Shown: positions 30,127 through 38,723 of the stretch, piece after piece
How positions within the stretch are numbered: the first letter of the stretch is position 1
Layout of the letters: each line of letters starts with the position of its first letter
DNA from: Campylobacterales bacterium
GTDB taxonomy: Bacteria > Campylobacterota > Campylobacteria > Campylobacterales > QNZT01
DNA: 55,178 nucleotides
Direction of reading: 5' to 3'
NCBI GenBank assembly: GCA_024278835.1
Contig: JAJRSK010000001.1
Span: forward strand, 1 to 55,178
Program-made: the position numbers and the translations under genes
The notes under the pieces: generated by a model
Told to the model about the DNA's origin: nothing
What the model saw: the letters and a program-made list of their open reading frames with translations, nothing else
Database searches by the model: none

Positions 30127-33060
30127 ATGATAAAAGCGCTTATCATGATAGTAACATTTCTCACCCTGCCCAACACTATCTATGCGCAAAAACCTTTAGA
30201 GAAAGTTTCTTTACAACTGCAATATTTAGATCAATTTCAATTTGCTGGTTATTATATGGCAAAGGAGAAGGGGTTTTATAAGAGTGCTGGTGTTGAGGTA
30301 GAGATAAAGCCTTACAATCTCAATATCATACCTATCCAAGAAGTTTTATCAGGGCGTGCTGACTATAGTATAGGACGCTCCTCTATGATGGTGGATATCG
30401 CCAAAGGAAAAGAACTAGTACCCTTGGCTGCGATATTTCAATCCTCCCCACAAATTCTCTTAGCAACAGAAAAATCAGGCATTCATACCTTGCAAGACAT
30501 TATCGGGAAAAAGGTGATGATTACACATGATTCATTAGAGGGTGTGACATTGCAGGCGATGTTAAATTCGCAAGGGATTTATAACAAAAATTTTAAAACT
30601 ATAAAACATGACTATAATCTCCAGAATTTAATAGATGGCAAGGTCGATGTGATGTCTGCTTATATATCCAATGAACCTTTTAGTTTGAAAAAAAGAGGGA
30701 TTGGACCCGTTATATTTCATCCCAAAGCCTATGGGTTTGATTTTTATGAAGATATCCTTTTTACCTCTAAAAAAGAAGTAGCATCTCACCCCAAGAGGGT
30801 ATCAGCTGTATTGCAGGCAAGCTTGAGAGGATGGGAGTATGCTTTTTCTCATATAGAAGAGAGTGTGGATGTTATCTTGGAAAAATACAACACCCAGCAC
30901 AAAACAAAAGAAGCCCTACTCTATGAAGCGAGGATGTTGAAAAAACTTGCTTTAGAGGGTAGCGTGCATATAGGAGAGATGCGCAAGGAAAAGTGGCGTA
31001 GGATATATGATATCTATAAGGTTTTGGGAGCTATAAAAGAAGAGTTAGATATAGAAAACATGATTTATAAAGCTAAAAATACAAAATTTTTCCTAAGCGA
31101 TGAAGAGAAGAGATATCTAAAAGAGAAAAAAAGTATCAAGATATGCGTTGACCCTGACTGGATGCCTTATGAGGGGATAATAGATGGTAGACATGCAGGA
31201 ATTTCTGCAGACATCATGCATAGTGTAGAGAAGAAGATAGGTGTGCCTTTGGCACTTGTTACAACAAAAAGCTGGGATAAAAGTATAGAATTTGCTAAAA
31301 AACATGTTTGTGATGTGCTCCCACTTATCACCGATACACCAAGTAGAAGAGAGTTTCTTCATTTTACAAAACCTTATATAGAATCCGCTTATGTAGTGGC
31401 TACAAATATGAATAGAACTTTTATAGATAATGAAGATGCCCTAAAGGGTAAAAAAATAGCGATGGTAAAAAACTATGGTGTGGGGGAATTACTTCAGAAA
31501 AATTACAAAGATATTATATATGTGGAAGTGGACTCTATACAAGAGGCATTAGAATTGGTCAAACAAGGAGAGGTTTTTGGATACATAGATAGTGCTGTCA
31601 CCATTCGTAGTGCCATAGAAAAATATAACTATCATGATAGCATCAAAATATCGGGGAAACTCGATGAAAAGTTAAAGCTTGCTATGGGGATAAGAAAAGA
31701 TGATAATTTCCTTTTTAACATTATGTCAAAAGCTCTTGCTAGTATATCTGAAAAGGAAAAAGAAACTATTATCAATGCAAAGATAAGTGATTTACATAAT
31801 AAAAGTATTGACTATGGTATGGTATGGAAGATGTTGCTTTTGTTTGGGGTAATCATCTCTACTATGATGATGGCGTATAAAAAGCTTTCTGATACGAAAG
31901 AAAAGTTAGAAGAGTCACTTAATAACTTTGAAGTTTTGCTTGATAGTACAAGGGATATTGTCGTTGTTTATGATAGAGAATTAAATATTTTACTGGTTAA
32001 TCAAGCAGGTATTGATAATTTTGGTTATCAAAGAGAGGAAGTAGCAGGTTTAAGAGTAAGCGATTTTTTGGAAAGTGATAGTGAAAAAATTATCAAAATG
32101 ATACAAGAAAATAATACAAATGTCTCTTTTGAAGTGGAACTAAAAAAGAAAGATGGAAGCTTGATACCTTGCTTGGCAAGTGGTAAAAACATCACCTACA
32201 ATGGCAAACCTGCACGCGTGTCTACCCTCACAAATCTGATGGAGGTAAAAGAGGCACAGCAAACACTTTTGGATATGAACCATTCTCTTGAAGAGCGGGT
32301 GATGCAAGAGGTAGAAAACTCTCGTCAAAAAGACCAGCAGATGATAGAACAGTCTCGTTTGGCACAGATGGGAGAGATGATATCGATGATAGCGCACCAG
32401 TGGAGACAGCCTCTGGCTGCTATCGCGGCAACGGGAATTGATATGAAGATGTCCTTGATGCTTGATAAGTATAATCTCTCTGATGAAAAAGAGAGAGAAG
32501 CATATAAAGTGTATACAGATGATCAATTAGACAACATCGAAAAGTTTGTCCAAAATCTCACAGAAACGATAGATGATTTTAGAAATTTTTATAAACCAAA
32601 TAAAGAGAGAGAAGTGTTGACCATCAACGCGCCATTTGAGAAATCATTGGCTATTTTAAAAGGTAGCTTAGATGCCAATGGTGTGGAAGTTCAACTATCC
32701 TTAAAAAGCCAAAAAGTGTTGCCTATGTTTAACAATGAGTTGATGCAAGTCTTTTTAAATATCCTCAAAAATGCCTTGGATAACTTCAAAGAAAAAGGGA
32801 TAAAAAATCCTACTATCATGATAGAGAGTAAAGATAGTGATAGTGGTGTCATGATAAGCCTATGTGACAATGGTGGCGGTATACCTCAAGAGGTGATAAA
32901 GAAGATATTTGATCCTTACTTTTCCACTAAAGATGAAAAAAATGGTACGGGTTTGGGGCTGTATATGTCAAAAACGATTGTAGAGGAACATCATGATGGA
33001 AAACTTAGTGCCCAAAATAGAGATGATGGGGTTTGTTTTGTCATTGAGATTTATGGATAA
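30127..33060 (+). CDS. histidine kinase with two periplasmic binding-protein domains
   Basis: I place the start at 30127, 7 bases after AAGGAG, giving 977 residues; in-frame codons upstream to 30085 lack a ribosome site. Order of parts: signal peptide; an NMT1/THI5-like substrate-binding domain ('LQLQYLDQFQFAGYYMAKEK'); a second, SBP_bac_3-type domain ('IKICVDPDWMPYEG', 'LPLITDTPSRREFLHFTKPY'); one membrane helix near residue 580; a PAS domain ('LLDSTRDIVVVYDRELNIL'); a HisKA-type helix with the phospho-acceptor in 'MIAHQWRQPLAAIAATG'; and HATPase boxes 'NALDNF', 'DNGGGIP' and 'NGTGLGLYMSK'. No response regulator is encoded beside it. The ligand is unknown. Confidence 0.88.
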   Translation: MIKALIMIVTFLTLPNTIYAQKPLEKVSLQLQYLDQFQFAGYYMAKEKGFYKSAGVEVEIKPYNLNIIPIQEVLSGRADYSIGRSSMMVDIAKGKELVPLAAIFQSSPQILLATEKSGIHTLQDIIGKKVMITHDSLEGVTLQAMLNSQGIYNKNFKTIKHDYNLQNLIDGKVDVMSAYISNEPFSLKKRGIGPVIFHPKAYGFDFYEDILFTSKKEVASHPKRVSAVLQASLRGWEYAFSHIEESVDVILEKYNTQHKTKEALLYEARMLKKLALEGSVHIGEMRKEKWRRIYDIYKVLGAIKEELDIENMIYKAKNTKFFLSDEEKRYLKEKKSIKICVDPDWMPYEGIIDGRHAGISADIMHSVEKKIGVPLALVTTKSWDKSIEFAKKHVCDVLPLITDTPSRREFLHFTKPYIESAYVVATNMNRTFIDNEDALKGKKIAMVKNYGVGELLQKNYKDIIYVEVDSIQEALELVKQGEVFGYIDSAVTIRSAIEKYNYHDSIKISGKLDEKLKLAMGIRKDDNFLFNIMSKALASISEKEKETIINAKISDLHNKSIDYGMVWKMLLLFGVIISTMMMAYKKLSDTKEKLEESLNNFEVLLDSTRDIVVVYDRELNILLVNQAGIDNFGYQREEVAGLRVSDFLESDSEKIIKMIQENNTNVSFEVELKKKDGSLIPCLASGKNITYNGKPARVSTLTNLMEVKEAQQTLLDMNHSLEERVMQEVENSRQKDQQMIEQSRLAQMGEMISMIAHQWRQPLAAIAATGIDMKMSLMLDKYNLSDEKEREAYKVYTDDQLDNIEKFVQNLTETIDDFRNFYKPNKEREVLTINAPFEKSLAILKGSLDANGVEVQLSLKSQKVLPMFNNELMQVFLNILKNALDNFKEKGIKNPTIMIESKDSDSGVMISLCDNGGGIPQEVIKKIFDPYFSTKDEKNGTGLGLYMSKTIVEEHHDGKLSAQNRDDGVCFVIEIYG

Positions 33061-33079
33061 AAGTCATGATAAGCCCATT

Positions 33080-33210
33080 AATGCCATTAAGTTAATGATA
33101 AAAGAAGTAAATTCTTTTGTCTACGCTAACGCTAAGTTCTCTTCAGCAGAGGGCTCACGTGCAGATGAACCGCACTTAATTTTTTTCAAAACTCTTAACT
33201 TAATGGCATT
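33080..33210. repeat. 131-bp element bounded by perfect 16-bp inverted repeats
   Basis: AATGCCATTAAGTTAA (33080-33095) returns as its exact reverse complement at 33195-33210. The 99 bases between have no convincing gene but contain a small hairpin GTGC/GCAC and an AAAAGAA/TTCTTTT dyad. Size and ends fit a miniature inverted-repeat element, or a structured RNA. No target duplication is visible. Confidence 0.5.
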
Positions 33211-33259
33211 GGAAGTGCCCATATGTTTTTTTGAAAGAAGATGTTTCTAGATTTTGGTC

Positions 33260-33290
33260 ATCATGATAGTCAAAGAACGACTATCATGAT
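33260..33290. repeat. head-to-head palindromes forming a 12-bp hairpin
   Basis: ATCATGATAGTC, loop AAAGAAC, GACTATCATGAT forms a perfect 12-bp stem just after the end of flgE (minus strand). It combines two copies of the recurrent ATCATGATAG motif. It may act as a flgE terminator, although no T-run follows on the minus strand. Confidence 0.6.
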
Positions 33291-33297
33291 AGGAAAA

Positions 33298-35091
33298 TTA
33301 CTGTTTAAGTTGTAGGAGTGTATTTAACATCTGATCAGATGTTGTAATCGTTTTTGAGTTGGCTTGGTAACCTCTTTGTATGACGATGAGTTGTGTGAGT
33401 GAACGACTCAGATCAACATTTGACATCTCTAGTGCAGAAGCTTGGATAAAACCACGACCACCAACCGCTGCTTGACCGATGACAGGATCACCGGAGTTGG
33501 CTGTCTGTACAAATACATTCCCACCATCACTCTCTAATCCGACATCATTAGTAAATTTTGCCATGGCTATTTGTCCGAGTCCAAAACTTCTACCATTGGT
33601 GAAACTTCCCACAAGTGTCCCAGATGAATCGATACGAATACCATCCAAATCACCACCGGTAAAACCATCTTGAGAGATACCTGAAGTGTTGGAATCACTA
33701 TCAAAAGAGGTAACACCATCAAATCCATTAGCTGTTCCTAAGTCTAGCTGTATTGTTTGATTTGGTGCCGAACCGTTATTTGCTGTATAGGTGATACTCG
33801 CAGGTGTATAAGAGGCAAGAGAACCATCTGAATTAAAGACGATTTGCCCTTCTACCATATTTTCTCTTGTTTGTCCACCGATGTCCCCTGGTTCTGGTAC
33901 GGTGATAGTCATATGCCAGGCTGAACCTGTTTTTACACCATTGTTGTCATAGACATATCCCTCTTTTCGATATTCTGTTCTTACCGTGTGCTTTGTCCCA
34001 AGGGAGTCAAAAACATCGATACTAGCTGCGTGTGTGGCTGCGTTGATGGATTGGGTGATTTTGATACCATTGGAGCCTGCTGAGAGTTGTCCTGAAAAAG
34101 ACTTCATGGCAGTCGTTAGTTTTTCATTTTCATCTGTGGTATCATTACTGATACCTCCTACTTGGATGAGTAGGTCAGTTCCTGCTGGATCAGCGTTAGA
34201 AATTTCATATTTTCCTTGTTCGTTGACTGTGACTTCTGCTGTATTGGAAGTCTGTTTTAGTGCATGTTGTAAAGCAGCTCTTAAATCTTCAGTTGAATTA
34301 AAGATATAATCTCCACTTGCAGCAGTTAAATCTTTGTTTGCAGAGTTTCCTGTATATTTAAATCGATGTTTTGTACCACCTCCATCAAAAGAGATTTCTA
34401 CCCCTTGTCCCTCTTTGATGTTAAAAGAGTCTCCTTCTGCGTTGAAAAGGACATTAAAATCATCGACTCGTTCAGGGTCTCTTCCTGCTTTTAAGCCATC
34501 GGTTGCATCTAGTGCTCTAATAGGTGACATATTGTTGATATGGTCACCAGTGTTGAGGTTTGCTTTGATATTGACAACAGATGAAGGACGCGCTGGTGTA
34601 GTGAGCCCTGGTGGAATCACGATATCTTGGATGGGTGCGGTGTTATCAATTTCACCTGTTTTTCTATCTCTTACCCACCCTTGTGCGATAAGCCCTTGAT
34701 TATTGGTAAAGTTTCCTTTGGCATCAAAGACAAAGTCACCATTTCTGGTATATTTATAGGTTTTACCAGCATCATCACTTACCACAAAAAAGCCATTTCC
34801 TTGGATAGCAAGATCGGTATTTTTGTCAGTTGTTTGTACTGAACCTTGTGAAAATATTTTGGTGATAGAGTTTACCTGTGTACCTAGTCCCACTTGTTGT
34901 GGATTTTTACCACCTGAATTTCCTTGTGGCGCTGTGGCTATCTTTGTAGTTTGGCTGAGCATATCTGAAAAGTTTGCACGCGAGTATTTAAATCCTGTTG
35001 TGTTGACATTGGCGATATTGTTACCCTCGACATCCATAGCAATTTGGTGTGCTTGTAAGCCAGAAACTCCAGCCCATAATGATCTCATCAT
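33298..35091 (-). CDS. flgE: flagellar hook protein FlgE (long form)
   Basis: The 597-residue axial protein begins with the rod/hook N-terminal helix 'LWAGVSGLQAHQIAMDVEGN' and 'NIANVNTTGFKYSRANFSD', and ends with 'SNVDLSRSLTQLIVIQRGYQ' and 'TTSDQMLNTLLQLKQ', the two halves of the hook coiled coil. The central part ('DIVIPPGLTTP' onward) is the variable surface domain. It has its own sigma-54 promoter and is separate from the fliK-flgD-flgE unit. Two FlgE-type proteins are usual in this phylum, and this longer one should be the main hook subunit. Confidence 0.93.
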   Translation of the reverse strand: MMRSLWAGVSGLQAHQIAMDVEGNNIANVNTTGFKYSRANFSDMLSQTTKIATAPQGNSGGKNPQQVGLGTQVNSITKIFSQGSVQTTDKNTDLAIQGNGFFVVSDDAGKTYKYTRNGDFVFDAKGNFTNNQGLIAQGWVRDRKTGEIDNTAPIQDIVIPPGLTTPARPSSVVNIKANLNTGDHINNMSPIRALDATDGLKAGRDPERVDDFNVLFNAEGDSFNIKEGQGVEISFDGGGTKHRFKYTGNSANKDLTAASGDYIFNSTEDLRAALQHALKQTSNTAEVTVNEQGKYEISNADPAGTDLLIQVGGISNDTTDENEKLTTAMKSFSGQLSAGSNGIKITQSINAATHAASIDVFDSLGTKHTVRTEYRKEGYVYDNNGVKTGSAWHMTITVPEPGDIGGQTRENMVEGQIVFNSDGSLASYTPASITYTANNGSAPNQTIQLDLGTANGFDGVTSFDSDSNTSGISQDGFTGGDLDGIRIDSSGTLVGSFTNGRSFGLGQIAMAKFTNDVGLESDGGNVFVQTANSGDPVIGQAAVGGRGFIQASALEMSNVDLSRSLTQLIVIQRGYQANSKTITTSDQMLNTLLQLKQ

Positions 35092-35127
35092 GATAGTATC
35101 CTTTATATTTTATTCTTGCAAGTAGTG

Positions 35128-35143
35128 AAGCAAGTACTGTTCC
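35128..35143 (-). promoter_or_regulatory. sigma-54 (RpoN) promoter of the long flgE
   Basis: On the minus strand GGAAC-AGTAC-TTGCTT matches the epsilonproteobacterial RpoN consensus (GGAAC, 5 bases, TTGCTT). It lies about 37 bases before the flgE ATG. Hook genes are class 2, RpoN/FlgR-driven in this phylum. Confidence 0.85.
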
Positions 35144-35172
35144 CGAAAAATGGGCATTTAAACTATTTGTAT

Positions 35173-36498
35173 TTATCTTTTCATATTGATTGCATTTTGT
35201 ATCATCTGGTCACTTGTTGTGATACTTTTAGAAGAAGCATCATAGGCTTTTTGCATCACGATGAGGTCTGTAAGTGCTGTAGTGATGTTAAGATTTGATA
35301 TCTCTATTTTTCTATTTTTGACATTTGATATTTGCAGTGTATTGCCCTCTTTGTCTTTAAAGAATTTTGCTTCCCCGCTATTTGCAGTAGGTTTATAAGA
35401 GGTATTTCCTATCTTTTCTAAACCCTCTTGATTGCTAAAATGATAGATGGCTACTTTTGAGATAGGAACGGTTTTCCCATTTGAAAAGGAGGCTTGAATA
35501 TTTCCAAGGTTATCTATACCATAATCTTGCAGAGTTCCTGAAGGATTACCATCTTTTTCTATATCTCTACTGCTATTAAGACCAGCGAGTGAGACAAGTC
35601 CATCATACCCAGAGTTGGGCTTATTTTCATCATATAGCGTTCCAAAAGATAGTGATAAAGGATCACCGTTGTTGTCTATGCTTGTCAAAGTGTTTCCTAC
35701 AAGTGCGCCTTTCCCATTAAAATCCAACACGCCTTCTTCGCTACTTAGTATGTTTCCATTGGGATCTTTGATGGTGGCTTTGGCGAACCATCTTGTGCTT
35801 GTTGGCGCTTGTGGCACCTCTTTTTCGAAGGTGATATCTAATTTATTGATATTGCCTTTGCTATCAAAAACATCTGCGCGATAGACTTCAGTATTTGGGA
35901 TTTCTACTTTTTTTCCATCATCCCCTACTTCTTCTATACGCTTAGGGTCAAGGGGACCTTTAAAATTAATATAAGTACTTGCAGTGGCTGGAATAGTAAG
36001 GGTGTCTGGAATTTGGATTGGTGTTTGTGCTGAAACATCTGTAAGGTTGATAGTTTTAGCTGGGTTTTTAATGATGTTTCCGTCGATAACATTATTGGCA
36101 GAAGTTCCCAAGACATGATTGCCACTAGCATCGACTAAAAATCCATTAGCATCTCGACTAAATTGCCCTGCTCTTGTGTAGCTTATCTCATTATTTCCAT
36201 CTTTGACACCAAACCATCCATCTCCCTCTATAATCATATCGTACTTATTTTCACTATCTACAAGTGAGCCTGATGAGAAATCGGTTCTAGTTCCTTTATG
36301 TGTAGCACCTACACCGATATCATTGCCGGTTGGATCAAAAAGAGAACCAGTCAGCTGTTGCGAATAAATAGTTGAAAAATCTACCGTTGTAGATTTGTAT
36401 CCTGAAGTATTAGCATTGGCAATATTATCAGAGAGTACATCTATGCCAAATTGTTGGGTTTTCATTCCTGCTACACCCGTGTAAAATGAAGTATTCAT
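35173..36498 (-). CDS. flgE: flagellar hook-basal-body protein, FlgE type (short form)
   Basis: The 441-residue protein has the same axial ends: 'FYTGVAGMKTQQFGIDVLSDN' with 'IANANTSGYKSTTVDFS' at the N-terminus and 'IEISNLNITTALTDLIVMQKAYD', 'TTSDQMIQNAINMKR' at the C-terminus. It follows flgD with a 1-base overlap, matching the fliK-flgD-flgE2 order known from Helicobacter. It may be a second hook or a distal-rod/hook-junction protein. Numbering of the two flgE copies varies between genomes. Confidence 0.9.
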   Translation of the reverse strand: MNTSFYTGVAGMKTQQFGIDVLSDNIANANTSGYKSTTVDFSTIYSQQLTGSLFDPTGNDIGVGATHKGTRTDFSSGSLVDSENKYDMIIEGDGWFGVKDGNNEISYTRAGQFSRDANGFLVDASGNHVLGTSANNVIDGNIIKNPAKTINLTDVSAQTPIQIPDTLTIPATASTYINFKGPLDPKRIEEVGDDGKKVEIPNTEVYRADVFDSKGNINKLDITFEKEVPQAPTSTRWFAKATIKDPNGNILSSEEGVLDFNGKGALVGNTLTSIDNNGDPLSLSFGTLYDENKPNSGYDGLVSLAGLNSSRDIEKDGNPSGTLQDYGIDNLGNIQASFSNGKTVPISKVAIYHFSNQEGLEKIGNTSYKPTANSGEAKFFKDKEGNTLQISNVKNRKIEISNLNITTALTDLIVMQKAYDASSKSITTSDQMIQNAINMKR

Positions 36499-37169
36499 TA
36501 TTTCTCCTCATAAATCTCTGAAACTTGCTCAAAGTCGATAAAGTTACCGTTGAGTTTGACATAGGTTTTATCATTGTCAAATTTAACGGATTCTATTTTA
36601 TATGATCCACCAGTAGCATCCATAGTAAGTCCATCTTCATTTTGATAAGTGGCTTTGATATAGTATTTTCCACCTTGAGCGTCTGTGCCTGCATTGGTTT
36701 TTCCGTCCCAATTAAATGAGTGTTGTCCTGCTGTATCTTCTTCGAGAGCGATACTTTTTACAAGGGCACCCTCTTCACTATAGATATTGATAGAACCACT
36801 TTTTATATCTTCATCAAAGTTGAGATTGAAGTTGACTGGGGATGGAGAGCCATTTTCTTGTGTTTTTAGGTTTACCGAATTTTCAAGTCTTGCCATTTTC
36901 CCGATGGCTGAAACGGCTGAAAAGTTTTTATTGTTTGTGAAACTCGCTGTTAATTCTTCTAGTGCTTTATTTGTATTATCTTGAGATTCTAGCTGTGCGA
37001 GTTGAGCAGTTTGGCTCAGAATCTTGTCCGAATCCGTAGGAGAAGTTGGGTCTTGATATTGAAGCTCTGTTAAAAGGAGTTTCATAAAATCATCTTTTCC
37101 TAAAACCGATTTTGGGTTTGTTGCTGTTGTTGTTGCTGTTGCTTGTGTTACGCTTGATATTTCTGCCAT
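36498..37169 (-). CDS. flgD: flagellar hook-capping protein
   Basis: FlgD caps the growing hook. The 223-residue protein has the conserved N-terminal 'LGKDDFMKLLLTELQYQDPTSPTDSD' region with 'QTAQLAQLESQ', followed by the FlgD Ig-like and tudor-like part ('VNFNLNFDEDIKSGSINIYS', 'HSFNWDGKTNAGTDAQGGKYYI'). It lies 10 bases after fliK and overlaps the next gene by one base. Confidence 0.94.
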   Translation of the reverse strand: MAEISSVTQATATTTATNPKSVLGKDDFMKLLLTELQYQDPTSPTDSDKILSQTAQLAQLESQDNTNKALEELTASFTNNKNFSAVSAIGKMARLENSVNLKTQENGSPSPVNFNLNFDEDIKSGSINIYSEEGALVKSIALEEDTAGQHSFNWDGKTNAGTDAQGGKYYIKATYQNEDGLTMDATGGSYKIESVKFDNDKTYVKLNGNFIDFEQVSEIYEEK

Positions 37170-37179
37170 TTCTTATCCT

Positions 37180-38595
37180 TTATACATAGTGAGGGAGTAT
37201 CATAGAGATTCCCTCTTCGTCATTTTCTAAACTATCATGATAGTCACTTGAACTCTCTTCTTTTTGCTGTTTTTGTTGGTTTTTCTCTTCACCTCGCTTG
37301 TCTCCAAAGTTCATTTGCAAGTCTGAAAATCCCATATTGACTAGGGAATTTTTGAATTCGGCTTGATTTTGGACAAAGAGCGCCAAGGTGTTTTGGGAAT
37401 TTGAGTTGATATTGACTTGCAAATTATTTCCTCTTGTGATGAGTGTCACATCTACATCACCTAAATTTTTAGGGCTTAGTTGCATATTGACTTTCATCAT
37501 AGGGGGTTTGTAGGCTTCTACTTTCTCTTTAAATTCCATAGCAAAGGTGTTAAATGTCTTTTTCACATCATGAGGTTCTTTTGCTTTGTGTACGGTTTCT
37601 GTTTTTATCTCACCTACTTGGGTAGTTTTTTCACTCGGTGTTTCTTTGACTTCACTTTCAGGTTTCACAAGACCATCTTCTTTGGTAGTAGCTTGTATTT
37701 GCTGAGGTTTTAACTCTTTAGAGGGTGTTTCATTTTTAAGAAGGGTTGCGAGGGTATTTGTTTGTGCTTTTTCAGGTTTCTTTGTTTTAAATGTTTCAAC
37801 TTCTACCTCTAGTGTAGGTGCTTCGCTTTTGAGTACTTTTTCAGCACTTTTAGTAATTACCTTTTTTACTTCCCCTTCAACAGTAGTGATGACTTTGTCT
37901 GCCTTGACTTCCTCTTTACTGTTTTTAGAGAGTAGGGAAGTGAGGGTTGTTTGCTGTTCCCCTTTGACTGTTTTATCTTTTTGTATCTCTTGCTTGATGA
38001 TTTTAGTAAGGAGACTTGGTGTGAGTGGCGCCTCTTTATTTGTCTGTTTTTGGTCAACCATGGTAAAGATGTCTTCACTTGTTATCTTTTGAACCATCTT
38101 TTTATCATTGGGGTTAAGTGCCGACTGGGGCATGAAAAATTCAAAGTTTTTGACTTTGATACCATTTTTATCAGCGATTTTTAACAGTTCTTTGATGTTG
38201 GTAGCTTCTTTAAACTGGGTAATGACACTTTTGTCTTCTAGGGCTACTTTTAGTGTTGGAGATTCTGTTGAAAAACTCTCTCCATTTTTAAGGGAAAGTG
38301 CTACTTTAAACAAATCCTCCAATGAAACAACTGCTACCTCTTCGTCCACAGATAAGAGATCATCTTTGGAAAATTCTGAGATACTTTTTCCTTTATTGGT
38401 AAAATCACTAGAGAGGTTGAGTAGTTTTCCTAGAAGAAAGTTAGAGTTTTTACTTTCCCCCTCTTCATCGACCAATGAAGCTATCAGGTTTTCAAAAATA
38501 TTTTCCCCTTCTTGGGATTTAGTATCTGCATTTTTTTTAGTAGAAAGTTTAATATCTTTACTTTCAGTGGGTGTTTGCAATATCATTCCGTTCAT
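37180..38595 (-). CDS. fliK: flagellar hook-length control protein
   Basis: FliK is the secreted ruler that sets hook length and switches export specificity. I place the start at 38595 (MNGMILQTPT), which has AAAGGAG in front; this gives 471 residues. An upstream in-frame start at 38649 would lie over the sigma-54 promoter. The sequence is long, polar and Thr/Lys/Glu-rich, as expected of a ruler. The conserved C-terminal domain is seen in 'MKVNMQLSPKNLGDVDVTLI', 'LQVNINSNSQNTLALF' and 'LVNMGFSDLQMNFG'. It is the first gene of the unit with flgD and flgE. Confidence 0.9.
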   Translation of the reverse strand: MNGMILQTPTESKDIKLSTKKNADTKSQEGENIFENLIASLVDEEGESKNSNFLLGKLLNLSSDFTNKGKSISEFSKDDLLSVDEEVAVVSLEDLFKVALSLKNGESFSTESPTLKVALEDKSVITQFKEATNIKELLKIADKNGIKVKNFEFFMPQSALNPNDKKMVQKITSEDIFTMVDQKQTNKEAPLTPSLLTKIIKQEIQKDKTVKGEQQTTLTSLLSKNSKEEVKADKVITTVEGEVKKVITKSAEKVLKSEAPTLEVEVETFKTKKPEKAQTNTLATLLKNETPSKELKPQQIQATTKEDGLVKPESEVKETPSEKTTQVGEIKTETVHKAKEPHDVKKTFNTFAMEFKEKVEAYKPPMMKVNMQLSPKNLGDVDVTLITRGNNLQVNINSNSQNTLALFVQNQAEFKNSLVNMGFSDLQMNFGDKRGEEKNQQKQQKEESSSDYHDSLENDEEGISMILPHYV

Positions 38596-38632
38596 AGAAA
38601 CTCCTTTATTTAGGCTTTTATAAGAAGAATAG

Positions 38633-38649
38633 AGCAATATGTGTGCCAA
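38633..38649 (-). promoter_or_regulatory. sigma-54 (RpoN) promoter of fliK-flgD-flgE
   Basis: On the minus strand TTGGCAC-ACATA-TTGCT has the invariant GG and GC spaced by ten bases, 38 bases before the preferred fliK start. This supports the downstream fliK start and shows the unit belongs to the RpoN regulon. Confidence 0.85.
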
Positions 38650-38686
38650 AAAAGGTTAAATACTAGGATAATTTTAAAAAATTAGT

Positions 38687-38692
38687 TATAAT
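38687..38692 (+). promoter_or_regulatory. -10 box of typA
   Basis: TATAAT in GTTATAATCG lies 31 bases before the typA ATG. It is divergent from, and about 40 bases away from, the RpoN promoter of fliK. Confidence 0.6.
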
Positions 38693-38723
38693 CGCGACAA
38701 AATATATAAATAATAGGAAAATC

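Noticed and set aside
29990-30130. TPP riboswitch in front of the THI5-domain kinase
   Set aside because: No CTGAGA or THI-box-like core is present in the short thyX-kinase gap.
33061-33250. Protein gene in the frame after the kinase (32993-33250)
   Set aside because: It starts inside the kinase gene, has no ribosome site and spans the inverted-repeat element; it is better explained as a chance frame.
35092-35172. Single operon from fliK through both flgE genes
   Set aside because: A strong sigma-54 promoter lies between the two flgE genes, so the long flgE is at least partly independent.
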